Below are positions 35,901-45,310 of a stretch of DNA of 64,000 nt, piece after piece (positions within the stretch are counted from its first letter, which is position 1; the number at the start of each line of letters is the position of its first letter). The notes beneath the pieces were generated by a model, which made no database searches, had not been told where the DNA came from, and saw only the letters and a list, made by a program, of their open reading frames with translations. The stretch is from Pedobacter paludis (lineage in GTDB: Bacteria; Bacteroidota; Bacteroidia; Sphingobacteriales; Sphingobacteriaceae), in contig NZ_QGNY01000001.1 of NCBI RefSeq assembly GCF_003173575.1, positions 310,001 to 374,000 of the forward strand, read 5' to 3'. A program made the position numbers and the translations under genes.

Positions 35901-36265
35901 GCGGTGTTTAAAACTTTACGTTTACTGATGTAGCTAAAGCGCCATTTATCCTCCTGTACAAAGACAACCATCGCTCCGGCAACCTGCCTGGTGATCTGCT
36001 CCACGACATTTCGCAGCCCGACACGGTTTCGAGCCAGTTTGATATTGTCTTTAACCTGAACCTCGAAAATACCAATTTTGGTATAATCATCAATTTCATA
36101 ATTACCCAGCGAATAGCATTTTTTGGCAATATTGTTCGTGCTCAGTTCAATTTCGTGCGCATCGCCGTACAACTTACCATTGGTAAAGTGCGTCTGCAGA
36201 AAAAACTTCCATTCCTTTTGATGATATGGACTTTCAAGGAGTTGTCGTATTTGGGTTATGGTCAT
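32894..36265 (-). CDS. Eco57I/PglX-like N6-adenine DNA methyltransferase
   Basis: A 1123-residue protein. The N-terminal roughly 330 residues are specific to the group ('EIELSTNNIAKKCYSLGNY'). The methyltransferase core has 'EMLGHIFENLL', 'GAFYTPKEIVHYMC', SAM motif I 'ICDPAIGSGAFPMGLL' and catalytic motif IV 'IVIGNPPYGAK'. The C-terminal roughly 400 residues resemble the target-recognition half of type IIG/BREX enzymes ('PVLVGAEIDKYSI', 'PWFSLNRQRYPLL'). NPPY methyltransferases add methyl to adenine N6. A nuclease catalytic site is not obvious inside the protein; cleavage could come from the neighbouring PLD domain. It lies 14 bases downstream of the helicase gene and is coupled to the ATPase. 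Confidence 0.88.
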   Translation of the reverse strand: MTITQIRQLLESPYHQKEWKFFLQTHFTNGKLYGDAHEIELSTNNIAKKCYSLGNYEIDDYTKIGIFEVQVKDNIKLARNRVGLRNVVEQITRQVAGAMVVFVQEDKWRFSYISKRKVLNTATNLIEDKQTNARRYTYLFGKGEKALTAAQRFDKLIQKQQGNLYQFLDLRDFEEAFSVEKLSKDFFKYYKEIYEDFVEFLTGKRYAKKGNRYVEQRVGEANWQLTHFFEQDDKQARDFCKRMMGRIVFLYFVQKKGWLAVPKDKTWGQGNPDYLYNLFQHSKHQDDFYYQELVPLFFNSLNNSDSENPARDRRYPYLNGGLFDPAQDSAFNKLQLPEHIFQKLFERFNEFNFTIYEDAPDEHTVAVDPEMLGHIFENLLEDNKAKGAFYTPKEIVHYMCRESLSNYIYAYAKKENDEQFKAKLNQYFEDYDVKKLSNEEIKNIDRALEDVKICDPAIGSGAFPMGLLHEIYNLKIPIEDNKGFKAKSPAVLKKHIIEESIYGVDIDAGAVDISRLRFWLSLIVDEESPQPLPNLNFKIVCANSLIPLGDITGFDMDERAAEARNDLEALRNEFFNTSSEEKLKLERKFKKIQTELLGLRELATSENYDIYTKLYEFNPFDDNSCSWFDPWWMFGVNNSFDIVIGNPPYGAKLDSDHKKLFKDLYSDVHMRTPDTFNYFISKSFRLLKDGGVLSFIVPNNLLFQGENSKTRDLLINKNQLRRVINLGDNTFESADVPTCIFVATRTDGKDYQISYSDNRKENIHRIDFFDTQKEISSFEVNMIPDLVIGIGGSQIKIIKDIDEKSFKIDDIALEVASGISTGGDKIFRISESFMLSENLEHELLRPVLVGAEIDKYSIKDTQYQVIYTARDTKIDNYPNIKQYLTEFKDKLENRSEARSGVMPWFSLNRQRYPLLFEETKIIMRQTSDSIRATIDNSGFYCLDSILVFKIEPRAEVSYRYALLMLNSKLNHLVYKNLTQEEGRVFAQVKPQNVRKLYIPKITLDEQKIFNILCDYLMFLNNPESDQVSMSTDNKAVAHYLQQVIDASIVELIYGSEMTSQNVNILKYVTKDLGSFEGPVSGENIGKVFNLWSMPESEVRNRLKIISLMCPDTAGKILNPSEED

Positions 36266-36279
36266 TTTAAGTCCTTTAT

Positions 36280-39200
36280 TTAAGCAAAAGTTTCTGAAAT
36301 AATAATTTGAGGCTCCAGCGGCGAGGCATCGTTAAGTGCCGACCGCTTGATTTTTGTGGTATATTTTTTTGACAACTTGATGAGTTCGTCCTCAAGTTTT
36401 CTCACCTGGGCCTCGTTCCTAAGCTTATATACCTCATTGGTCAGGTTAGCATAGGTGCCGTTTTTCAATAACGGCAATAAATTAACGGCCGCCTGACGGG
36501 CATCCTCGCTCGTGAGCGTGTCCGAAAGCCAGTTACCCAGCCTCACGATTGCCGTTTGCGTTCTGACATCCATTTTTTCGTCTCGCCCGCCTACCATTTC
36601 AGGCGTGGTGATGTCCCTTTCAAACTGACTGATGATGTGATTAATCTGCTCATAATGAACCTCTGGAATAGGCAATATGCCCGGCTCCGATGGGGCAGCT
36701 TCGAAAATCTTTACCGCGGTCTCAAAAGGAACAGGGTAAGACTTATGACCTGCATGCAGATAAATATTTTTATAACCCCCGTTTTTCACAAAAGCGATAC
36801 TTTGCTGGCTTTCCACACATGCCCTTACACATCGAACCTTTGATGGCATTTTCTTGATCGCCAGAAAACTGGCCTCATTTTGTTCCTTAAATTTTCTCAA
36901 CCATTCCAGATGCTGCGTTCGGATGTCCAGATCTTCTTCCTTTTCTTCAAACATCTTGAACTGATCGATAATTTCGTCCAGTGTATAGATCTTATTATCC
37001 TCCCCGAAGGTGCTATGGCTACTCTGTAACTTTGCCAGTGATTTTTGCCGAAGATTTATCCGGTTATCACCCTGTTCAGAAGGGTAGAAGTTATAATTGT
37101 AAATCGACTGCGCCTTAGAGCCGATCCTGTTGATACGCCCAAGGCGCTGAATCAGCTTGGTTGGATTCCATGGCGTATCATAGTTGACAATAACATTCGC
37201 CCGATGTAGGTTGATTCCCTCGGCAAGAACGTCGGTGGTTAAAATGATGTCAAAGTCATTTTTAAATTTGCCCTCAAAATTCGCATCGAAATTCTCCCGT
37301 ATGGTCTCAAAGTTCTTATTCCTGTTTTCAGAGGTAATGCTCAGTACTTTATAACTGGTTTCCTGCGTCAATCGCTGGGTTAAATAATGCAAGGTATCCG
37401 CGCTTTCGGTAAAGATAACCAGCTTGCCCAGCTCATTTTTACTACCGTCGAAATATTGACTGTGGAGCAAATCGATAAATACATTCCACTTGGGATCATC
37501 GTTCTGTGGGATCGATTGCCATTTTTGATTTAAGGCCAGTAGATTTTCATAATCGTTTCGAAGTCCAATGATAAAATCCGGATCAAAGTCTGATTGCTTA
37601 AATTTCCGGTTTTTGGGCTTCTGATCGTCGATTTTTAAAATTTCGATTTCGATTTCCTCATCGCTCATCCCTTCGTTCAAAAATTTGGAAATATCCAGGT
37701 CAGGAGCGATGAAGATCGCATCCCGATCATACATGTCAATCATTTGAGCGGTTGATTCGGTAATCTTGTTCAAAGATTTTTTAAAGGCATAAAAACTGCT
37801 TTCCAGTCTCTTGATCAACTGGGTTTGCATGATAAATGCAAGCGAACGGGAGATGGTTTCCGCATTTTGATAAGTTCCAGCATTCGCCTCATCGGTCAAG
37901 AATGCTATTGCCTGGTAGCGGAAAAACCCAATCCGTTCACTATCAATGATCGCGTTTGCGGTATCGATAAAAAGCTCCGCAAGTTCGTGGGACAGTTCAT
38001 ACACATTGGCATAGGGGTCTGCTACCTTGGGAAAGACAATGCCCTGTGCCTTTAGGTCAGCAGCATATCGCTCATTATTTTTCAAATCGGTACGCGTCCT
38101 GCGAATGGTAATATCCTTAATCACCTTGTCCCTGATGTCGTTGAAAATCTCCTGTATGGCGGCCAGATCCAATGGCGTCTGCTGAACCAGGGCTTTGTAC
38201 CTTAAAATGTGTGGATAGAAATATTTCTGCAGATTGGGAATGCTCAAACCACTGTTTCTAACATTCTGGAACAGCGAAATCAGGTAATAAATATCCTCTG
38301 GCTTATTGTTCAGGGGCGTTGCGGAAATCAAAACGACCTTTTTCTCAAAGCTCTCTATATTTCCAATATGTTCCCTGCCGCTTTTACAGATAATCTGCAG
38401 GTTTTGGAACTGCTGGCTTCTGTGGTTGCGGAATTTGTGCGCCTCATCGACCAATATCAGATCGTAACGTTCTTTGTCACTATAATTATGGTCACCGTCG
38501 ACGATTTTGCCTAAACTACCATTGGCGATGAAATGACATTTGTCATCAATCCTGAATTCCTTGAAAGTGCTCTTCCAGTTCTTTTCAAGCGTTGGCGGAT
38601 AAACGATCAAAATTCTGGTCTTTGGACCATTGTTAATGATGAATTTTTTCGCCAGTAAAGCGGCCATCACCGTTTTACCTGTTCCAACTACGTCCGCTAA
38701 AAAGAACCCATTATATTTCAGCAACAGCTCATAGCCCTGATTGACTGCATCGACCTGGTAACTGAGCTTTCTAAACTTGCCCAATGGAATGTCACTGATG
38801 CTATCCGGATCGTACTCGATATTTTTGCCAAAGAATTCGATTAAAAATTTAACATATAGCTCAAAGGGCGTAGGATTGACCTCCAGATAGGTTTTCTTAA
38901 TCAATGAGGGAGCATCCACCGGCAGGATAGTTGTGCTCTGATCCCATAAGATTTCGAACTGATCATCTGCGTATTTGATATTGGGATAATCGCCCAACTG
39001 GATGTTCATCTCATAATTATGCTGTACATCTTCCAGACCCAACCCTTGGGCGGATAGGTTGGATGAACCCATGATTACCGTACCGTTTGGATTGTGTTCA
39101 TTGAAATTCGCAGAAAGAAAAATATAAAACTTGGAATGAAGTTTTTTCGACTTATGGGCCCTGATTTCAATCCGTCCAGAAGCGATATCCTCGATCAATT

Positions 39201-39537
39201 GTAGAATCCCGGCCTCGATAACCTTTGAATAGCCGGCCTTGGTAATATCCTGCTGTACACTCTGTGCGAAACTTTCCTTGATGTCCTTTGCATTCACATT
39301 AAACAACAGCCCCTGCTTTTGTGCAAGTGCGATAAAAGGGTCAACATTGATACCAGCAATGATTTTAACTTTTAAATCATCTGGAAAATACGGGCGGATG
39401 GCAAAATAGCCCGAAGCCCGGAAATAACCGATCACCGACTTGAAATATTCAATGTTTCTCATATGCGTGAACACACCTACAAATTTTCTGTAAAGGGTGT
39501 TCTCGTCCTGATTGGTAAAAAAGTTAGAGGCTGCCAT
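36280..39537 (-). CDS. PLD-nuclease/SNF2 helicase fusion
   Basis: A 1085-residue protein. The N-terminus (about residues 10-200) is a phospholipase-D-like nuclease domain with 'LHSKFYIFLS' and 'GTVIMGSSNLSAQGL' (one HxK motif; two copies, or a dimer, are needed for catalysis). Then an SF2/SNF2 motor: 'DVVGTGKTVMAALLAKK' (motif I), 'LVDEAHKFRNH' (II), 'LISATPLNN' (III), 'LVIFTESADTLHYL' (IV) and 'QRLGRINRIGSKAQ' (VI). A helical C-terminus follows. A translocase joined to a PLD nuclease is a plausible restriction effector. The start overlaps the HTH gene stop by 1 base, and the methyltransferase follows after 14 bases. Confidence 0.88.
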   Translation of the reverse strand: MAASNFFTNQDENTLYRKFVGVFTHMRNIEYFKSVIGYFRASGYFAIRPYFPDDLKVKIIAGINVDPFIALAQKQGLLFNVNAKDIKESFAQSVQQDITKAGYSKVIEAGILQLIEDIASGRIEIRAHKSKKLHSKFYIFLSANFNEHNPNGTVIMGSSNLSAQGLGLEDVQHNYEMNIQLGDYPNIKYADDQFEILWDQSTTILPVDAPSLIKKTYLEVNPTPFELYVKFLIEFFGKNIEYDPDSISDIPLGKFRKLSYQVDAVNQGYELLLKYNGFFLADVVGTGKTVMAALLAKKFIINNGPKTRILIVYPPTLEKNWKSTFKEFRIDDKCHFIANGSLGKIVDGDHNYSDKERYDLILVDEAHKFRNHRSQQFQNLQIICKSGREHIGNIESFEKKVVLISATPLNNKPEDIYYLISLFQNVRNSGLSIPNLQKYFYPHILRYKALVQQTPLDLAAIQEIFNDIRDKVIKDITIRRTRTDLKNNERYAADLKAQGIVFPKVADPYANVYELSHELAELFIDTANAIIDSERIGFFRYQAIAFLTDEANAGTYQNAETISRSLAFIMQTQLIKRLESSFYAFKKSLNKITESTAQMIDMYDRDAIFIAPDLDISKFLNEGMSDEEIEIEILKIDDQKPKNRKFKQSDFDPDFIIGLRNDYENLLALNQKWQSIPQNDDPKWNVFIDLLHSQYFDGSKNELGKLVIFTESADTLHYLTQRLTQETSYKVLSITSENRNKNFETIRENFDANFEGKFKNDFDIILTTDVLAEGINLHRANVIVNYDTPWNPTKLIQRLGRINRIGSKAQSIYNYNFYPSEQGDNRINLRQKSLAKLQSSHSTFGEDNKIYTLDEIIDQFKMFEEKEEDLDIRTQHLEWLRKFKEQNEASFLAIKKMPSKVRCVRACVESQQSIAFVKNGGYKNIYLHAGHKSYPVPFETAVKIFEAAPSEPGILPIPEVHYEQINHIISQFERDITTPEMVGGRDEKMDVRTQTAIVRLGNWLSDTLTSEDARQAAVNLLPLLKNGTYANLTNEVYKLRNEAQVRKLEDELIKLSKKYTTKIKRSALNDASPLEPQIIISETFA

Positions 39538-39755
39538 TATTTAGTAGGGTTAATGAGATCGCGAACATCAATTTGCAAAAGCTGGGCAATAGCAACCAGA
39601 CTGTCCATCGAAGGCTGGACTTCGTTGGTACACCACCTCGAAATGGTCGTTTCATTTTTACCCAGGGCCAATGCCAGCCATTTATTGGTTTTACCCTGTT
39701 CAGCCAGCACCGCTTTCAAACGGTTTATTGCTCTTTCACTCATATTAATCTGCAC
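39537..39755 (-). CDS. Xre-type HTH control protein of the restriction operon
   Basis: A 72-residue protein made of one HTH_3 domain: 'LKAVLAEQGKTNKWLALALG', 'TTISRWCTNEVQPSMDSLVAI', 'LLQIDVRDLI'. It is the first gene of the leftward operon, and its stop shares a base with the helicase start (TAATG). Small controller HTH proteins of this kind time expression of restriction genes relative to methylase. Its operators should lie in 39756-40043. Confidence 0.85.
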   Translation of the reverse strand: MQINMSERAINRLKAVLAEQGKTNKWLALALGKNETTISRWCTNEVQPSMDSLVAIAQLLQIDVRDLINPTK

Positions 39756-40043
39756 TAAATGTGGATAAATCTACATTTAAAGTTCCAAAGGAACAATCTT
39801 ACAAAAACTTTTTTTTGCACATTCTAATCTGGCAATGATGCGCTGAAATGTCTTTCGACAACATAACCAGGTACTTAAGAAACGCAGTACGCGCAACTAT
39901 AACAGGATACACTCCTTGCGATTCAAGAGTGTGATTTATTCTGCCTCATTATGGATTGAAGTGGTAAGTGGGTTTACCTGAAAAAGGTACTCACAAATTT
40001 CAAAGATTATCCTAAATTAGCATGGATATAAATTTCTGAATTA
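39756..40043. promoter_or_regulatory. Divergent promoter region of restriction operon and sacsin-like gene
   Basis: 288 bases with no ORF between two divergent genes. It must contain the start signals for both. I see no clean inverted repeat that I would call the controller's operator. Confidence 0.4.
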
Positions 40044-43000
40044 ATGACTCAAAACTTCAAACAGGATATCCTTGAGCTGATCAAGATATCCAGGGAAACT
40101 TACGCGCTGATGCCCAGTAGAATTACCGCGGATTACGATAATGAAAAAGGATTAATCAGCGCTTACAATGGCAGACAAATCCTAGAACTTTTGCAAAACG
40201 CCGACGATGCTGGTGCAACGCAAGTAGAAATCAACCTTGATACCGATCTTCACCAAATCACCATCTCCAATACTGGTGAGGCCTTCAGTAAAGATGGCGT
40301 ACAGTCACTGATGCTCGCAGGAGCGAGCAAAAAAACCAAAAAGAGCTTTATTGGCAATAAGGGTCTTGGGTTTCGCTCAATATTGAACTGGGCAAAGATG
40401 GTTGAGGTGATCACCAACGGATGTACCTTGCGTTTCTCACCCGAGATTGCAGCCCGGCACTACCATGAGCTACCCTTGACCACAGCGCAATGGACCGAAC
40501 TCAGGACGGGTTGGAAGTACCGCGAGACGACCATTCCCTTTGCGATACTTGCCATTCCAGAAATCGCCGATTCCAGCGAATCGGAAGATAAATGGGCGAC
40601 TTCCATTCGCATCACCTATGATGGAGCCTACCTGCAAGACATCAAAGAACAACTTGAAGTAATCCAATCGGAGTGCCTGCTGTTTTTAAACCACATTGAA
40701 AAGCTGCATATCAAAGGCTGCGAATCTGGCGAAAAGCTTTTTGTTAAGCAAAAACAGGAAGGTGAACGATTTGACCAAATTACCATTAATGAAAGAAGCT
40801 GGAATATCTATAAAGACGAAGGGAAATACGAGGACGAAAAACAGCAGGGCGATCAGAACGAGGACGAGTATTATTCGATCAAAGTCGCGGTAAACGAACA
40901 ACTTTCTGATGATATCGGAATATTATTTTCATTCTTTCCCACACTGGTATCCTTTCCATTGCCATGCGTAGTCCATGCAACCTTCGAACTGGATCCCTCC
41001 AGAAACGCCATCGTCAAGAGCACCAAAAACACACTGTTACTGGACAAACTTAAAGATTTGCTAATATCCATTGCCGAGGACATGACCAGCGGCGTGCATA
41101 AATGGAACCCTTACCGCCTGCTCAGTCCGATGAATGAAAATTCAGATAATCCGGAGGTGAAAACGTTTTATCAGGCCTTGAAATCCGCCCGGGATCGCTC
41201 ACGGATATTCCCGACCATCGATGGTAAGATGCGCCTGCTGAACCAAACGCGCTTTTATGGGAATCAATTTACCCAATTTATTCAGCGAATCGGCCTGGAC
41301 CATTTCCCCGAACTGCTTTTACCCTTCGACGATAAGGTATCCTCCGCTCTTTTTTCAGCCCAGAAATATACAGACGCGGAATTTGCCAGGGGTATAAACG
41401 CGCTGGGAAAAAACCTGAACATCTCAGACCGGGCGACCTTGATCGGTATGTTATGCGCTTATGAGTTCAGTAACCACAAACAGCAGTACCGTTTACTGGT
41501 GGATTCGGACGGTACCCCGATTTCTACAGAACACACCTGTTATACGCCCATACTTGCTGATGGTGCGGTATTCGAGCTACCGGATTTCCTGGAAATCTAC
41601 TTCATGGATACCCAGCTATATCACCTTTTGAGCGAACACTTTTCCAAACGTGGCCTGCCCGCTACCCCAAGGGAACTGCAGAATGAAGTTAAACAGGTAG
41701 TCAACCTCCAACCATATGACTCCAATCAGATCACCGAGCGCATTATCTCCAGGGCAAACAGCCTAATGCAATACCGTACCCGTGAAGAGAAAAAAGAGAT
41801 CGTTTTGGAAATGGTCCGCGCACTTTGGTCGAATTTCAGCACCTCGCCCAAAAGTGGTAAGTATGGCCAACCGGTCCCTTTACTCAATAAGGCCCAGACC
41901 GTTACCGCTTCCAGTACGCTGCTGTTTTCTTCCGGCTATCCCAAGGGAACCCTTGTATGGGACGTTTATGCAGATCATCTCGCCGAGCATTATTACCTTG
42001 CCCCGCTATCAGACTATCAGCTAAAACCTTTTGGCGATGGCGAGCTGAACATTAACCTGGTACAGGACTTTTTCAGCTGGATGGGCGTGAACGATTTGAG
42101 TATCACAGAACCTATCGAAACCGAATTTTCGAGTGGAGATAACTATTACCGTCAGGTCGAGGCAAACAGGGATGACTTTCAGTCAGGTAGTAAACTCAAG
42201 ATCAAAGACATCCAGATCAAAGGTTTCGATGCCTTGCAACGCAACCTGACCCTAGAGCAGCTGCTGCTATGGGCCATCAAATGCGATCGGGTACAGCAAT
42301 CTCTCCGCTCAAGTGCGCAGGAGACAATAGCGACCAAGAACAATAAATCGGTATACCTCCAGGGATTAAGAAGCTACATACACAACCAATTTACCGAGTC
42401 CGGAAAGCTGAAGGACTATATCATTGAAACCTATGGCATTCCCAGCGTCAATCCAAACCCACTTGATTACAAGCACGCCTTATTTACCACTTATGGCTTA
42501 AGCAAGCCAGAAATCGATGCCACCTTGATCAAGCTTGGTGCCGTAGAGCGCTTCGAGGACCTTAAGGCAGAGAAGGTATTCCAGTTGCTAAGTTCATCAA
42601 AATCTAACGATAAGGAGGGTAAATACGCCCAGCGGTTATACAAACTTGCACTCAAGTGGTATGATGATTTCAAGGGCGAGCTGCCCGGAAGACCATACAT
42701 TTCCTATTTTGCAAAAAAGGGCACCCAAGAAGGTTATGATCTGGGAAAGGTTTATTACTCAGACAACCAGGCACTGCCAAAGCACATCTTAAAGGATTTT
42801 GCAATTTTGGATCTGCCCAAAAGGTCAGGCGAAGATAAGGTTGCCAAAATGTTCAATATCAGTAATTTCAAAGATATTCCCTTATCCATTCTACCAGAAA
42901 CCCTCGTCTACCATCCACTCGAGCAGCGCTTTCAGGTATACTGGCAACAAATCAGGGATATGATCCTGGCTTACCGAATCGAAAAACTCAATGCAACCAA

Positions 43001-44597
43001 TGATAAAAAGACCGCAGCAGGCCTCATCAGGCAATTTAAGATCAACCTGATCTCCTCCGGGCGCTTTGATTTCAATGGCCAGGAAGTAGAACTGGAGACC
43101 AATAACATGATCAATATCGGGAACCAATTCTACCTCAAGACCGACGATAACCACTCGGAGCTCGCCCGGCTTAAACAAAACCCAGAATTTTGTGATGCCT
43201 TCGCCGAAAGCCTATGTATCCTTTTCAAGGTTACCGAGCAAAAAAATGAATTTCGCAGGCTCTTCAAAAACGACATTGCCGATTCTAGGCACCTCATCCA
43301 TCAGGATCTGGGCAGCACGACCTGGGCAGAAGCGAAAAGCCTACTGGGTATTTCCGATTTCGAGCAGCAGTTCTGGCACAAGATATTCAGCTTGAAATCC
43401 ATCGTGGTCGAGGAAAACCTGCTGGAGCTCGGCGTTAACAGCGAACTGCTCGCCACGCTATTTGAAGGTGAAGGTTTTGGCTATTTGCCAGGGATGCTCG
43501 ATAACCTTGCGGACCAAAAAACCTATGAATTCTTGCAGTTTTTAGGCAGCAAACTCGATCTGAACATACAAGATATCCTCACCCAACTGGATTCGGGAAC
43601 GGGATTCCGGAAACTCCATCTCGATCGGGTAGAAAATCAGCTTAAAGACTTACGCCATACCGTAGTCAAGGCCATCTGGCAGAAACTTTCCATCGCGAGC
43701 ATGCAAGAAAAGATGCAATACAAAAATCTTATCCAGCGATACAATTCCCTCAAAGAATCACTCGTTCCGGCATTAGTTCAATACGACTATGCTTTCGATT
43801 TTCCCTTATCTCATTTGGTCGAAGAATTCATCCTACGTTTCTACACGATTGAAAACCTAAATGATATAGCAAGCTTAGAACCGGTAAACTTGTATCCTGA
43901 ACTCTACGAGCAGTACGGACGGAATTTACCCGACGAAATCCATAGCCTGTTTTATTTCCCGGATATGGAAGAAAATATCCTGAAAATGGCTCCGCAGAAA
44001 GAGATAGTGGATGAGGATATACTCAAAGATGCCGATCCGCAGGAATATGACCTGGAAATTCTCCAAGGCTCTGATTTTTCCGCTGGCTCGTTTTATAATG
44101 GCAATGGTAGCCACCAAGGAGGCGGGCGAAGCTGGCTAGCCGACCCAAATAGCGATGCAGCGAAAAGAAATGCAGGCTTGCGCTCCGAACAGATCGTTTT
44201 CGACCACCTGGTCAAAAAATATGGAAAAGACTACGTACACTGGCGTTCAGGAAATTCCCATATCATCGACCGCGATGATTCGTTGCACTACGATATAGAA
44301 TATCGAAATTCGGACAAGGAATGGAAAATGCTCGAAGTGAAAACCATGAGCGGCAATACTTTTATCATCAGCAGAAAAGAAGTGGAAAAAGGCTGCGCGA
44401 GCTGGCAAAAATATGAGCTGGCCCTCGTCGGTCAGGGCAGGATTACCCTGGTTGAAAACTTTTTCGAAAATGCAGATCCCCTGCATTTCATAGGCAGTGA
44501 AAACTATTCCGTTACCCCGAAAGATTATTATGTTTCCATCAACCGGAAACAGCAGGCTAGCACTTCGGAAGCCACATCAGCAAACGAGCAAATATAA
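40044..44597 (+). CDS. Sacsin-like HATPase protein with C-terminal DUF3883
   Basis: A 1517-residue protein. Residues about 40-130 form a GHKL/Hsp90-type ATP-binding domain as in sacsin: 'LLQNADDAGATQVEINLD', 'SNTGEAFSKDGVQSL', 'IGNKGLGFRSILNWA'. A very long helical middle follows with no domain that I can name. Residues about 1375-1485 are a DUF3883 (NOV)-type module, 'NAGLRSEQIVFDHLVKKYG', 'DIEYRN' and 'WKMLEVKTMSGNTFIIS', whose D...ExK spacing recalls a PD-(D/E)xK nuclease fold. Such proteins sit in defence islands. It is divergent from the restriction operon and followed by a perfect terminator, so it is transcribed alone. Confidence 0.82.
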   Translation: MTQNFKQDILELIKISRETYALMPSRITADYDNEKGLISAYNGRQILELLQNADDAGATQVEINLDTDLHQITISNTGEAFSKDGVQSLMLAGASKKTKKSFIGNKGLGFRSILNWAKMVEVITNGCTLRFSPEIAARHYHELPLTTAQWTELRTGWKYRETTIPFAILAIPEIADSSESEDKWATSIRITYDGAYLQDIKEQLEVIQSECLLFLNHIEKLHIKGCESGEKLFVKQKQEGERFDQITINERSWNIYKDEGKYEDEKQQGDQNEDEYYSIKVAVNEQLSDDIGILFSFFPTLVSFPLPCVVHATFELDPSRNAIVKSTKNTLLLDKLKDLLISIAEDMTSGVHKWNPYRLLSPMNENSDNPEVKTFYQALKSARDRSRIFPTIDGKMRLLNQTRFYGNQFTQFIQRIGLDHFPELLLPFDDKVSSALFSAQKYTDAEFARGINALGKNLNISDRATLIGMLCAYEFSNHKQQYRLLVDSDGTPISTEHTCYTPILADGAVFELPDFLEIYFMDTQLYHLLSEHFSKRGLPATPRELQNEVKQVVNLQPYDSNQITERIISRANSLMQYRTREEKKEIVLEMVRALWSNFSTSPKSGKYGQPVPLLNKAQTVTASSTLLFSSGYPKGTLVWDVYADHLAEHYYLAPLSDYQLKPFGDGELNINLVQDFFSWMGVNDLSITEPIETEFSSGDNYYRQVEANRDDFQSGSKLKIKDIQIKGFDALQRNLTLEQLLLWAIKCDRVQQSLRSSAQETIATKNNKSVYLQGLRSYIHNQFTESGKLKDYIIETYGIPSVNPNPLDYKHALFTTYGLSKPEIDATLIKLGAVERFEDLKAEKVFQLLSSSKSNDKEGKYAQRLYKLALKWYDDFKGELPGRPYISYFAKKGTQEGYDLGKVYYSDNQALPKHILKDFAILDLPKRSGEDKVAKMFNISNFKDIPLSILPETLVYHPLEQRFQVYWQQIRDMILAYRIEKLNATNDKKTAAGLIRQFKINLISSGRFDFNGQEVELETNNMINIGNQFYLKTDDNHSELARLKQNPEFCDAFAESLCILFKVTEQKNEFRRLFKNDIADSRHLIHQDLGSTTWAEAKSLLGISDFEQQFWHKIFSLKSIVVEENLLELGVNSELLATLFEGEGFGYLPGMLDNLADQKTYEFLQFLGSKLDLNIQDILTQLDSGTGFRKLHLDRVENQLKDLRHTVVKAIWQKLSIASMQEKMQYKNLIQRYNSLKESLVPALVQYDYAFDFPLSHLVEEFILRFYTIENLNDIASLEPVNLYPELYEQYGRNLPDEIHSLFYFPDMEENILKMAPQKEIVDEDILKDADPQEYDLEILQGSDFSAGSFYNGNGSHQGGGRSWLADPNSDAAKRNAGLRSEQIVFDHLVKKYGKDYVHWRSGNSHIIDRDDSLHYDIEYRNSDKEWKMLEVKTMSGNTFIISRKEVEKGCASWQKYELALVGQGRITLVENFFENADPLHFIGSENYSVTPKDYYVSINRKQQASTSEATSANEQI

Positions 44598-44615
44598 ATC
44601 AATTAACAAATGTCA

Positions 44616-44656
44616 AAGGGTTGCGATCCGCATTATAGATCGCAACCCTTGCTTTT
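44616..44656 (+). terminator. Perfect 13-pair terminator behind the sacsin-like gene
   Basis: AAGGGTTGCGATC (44616-44628) pairs with GATCGCAACCCTT (44638-44650), nine-base loop, then GCTTTT. Confidence 0.9.
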
Positions 44657-44959
44657 CCCTGCTCAAAGATCAAGAAGTCTTTTGGATCATAGCGCCGTTC
44701 GCCATGGAATATTTACCACTCGTTTTTAACAGCTAAAACTAGACCGGAGTTGAAACTTATCCAAATTATGTTTCGCCTGCTACCTCTTTTTTAGACCAAT
44801 TTCCCAAAAGCATCCTTTTGCTTTATCAAGCCTTCAAAGAATCCAACATTTGATAAAGGGATCTTTGCGAAACACCCTGACTCATTTTTCATAGGTATTA
44901 GTGATGCGTGCCGGGCGGATGTCCGGCATTCATGCTTTTCACCTCAAACAACGCTGCTC
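44657..44959. other. Intergenic stretch
   Basis: About 300 bases between the terminator and the next gene. Apart from a six-pair hairpin (TGCCGG / CCGGCA) close to 44910, I see no feature. Confidence 0.35.
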
Positions 44960-45310
44960 ATGAAAAACAAACGAGAAAACATCGGTCATTGGCGCTCCAC
45001 GCTATACCAGGAAAAAAACCACTACAAAATCAACCTGCATGGCGTCATTCCCACCACCAACCCTGGTGCCAATTGCCGGCTCATCTGCATGGAAGAATTC
45101 AGTGATCCCGATACCAGCCTTATTTACCGGCTGGAAGAGGCTCAGGCCATCAACGTCGAATCCGAGGCGCAAACTTACCTGGTCTCCAGCCGCACCATTA
45201 CCGGGCAATGCCCATACAAAAAAATAGCCATCATTGGCTTCAGACCAGGCGAAAGGCATTCCTTTCTGATCGCGATTGTCAAAATAGAAGAGGGGATAGG
45301 TGAACTTTAA
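44960..45310 (+). CDS. Hypothetical protein of element
   Basis: A 116-residue protein, unrecognised. The start is ATG at 44960 ('MKNKRENIGHWRSTLYQEK'); a second frame starting at 44908 overlaps it but has a low-complexity translation. The predicted content is beta-rich ('KINLHGVIPTT', 'RLICMEEFSD', 'TYLVSSRTI', 'KIAIIGFRPGER'). No membrane segment. Its codon composition is like that of the conjugation backbone, unlike the AT-rich cargo. Confidence 0.5.
   Translation: MKNKRENIGHWRSTLYQEKNHYKINLHGVIPTTNPGANCRLICMEEFSDPDTSLIYRLEEAQAINVESEAQTYLVSSRTITGQCPYKKIAIIGFRPGERHSFLIAIVKIEEGIGEL

Noticed and set aside
36280-39537. Classification as DISARM DrmA/DrmC
   Set aside because: The PLD and helicase parts are on one chain and no DUF1998 (DrmB) partner is present.
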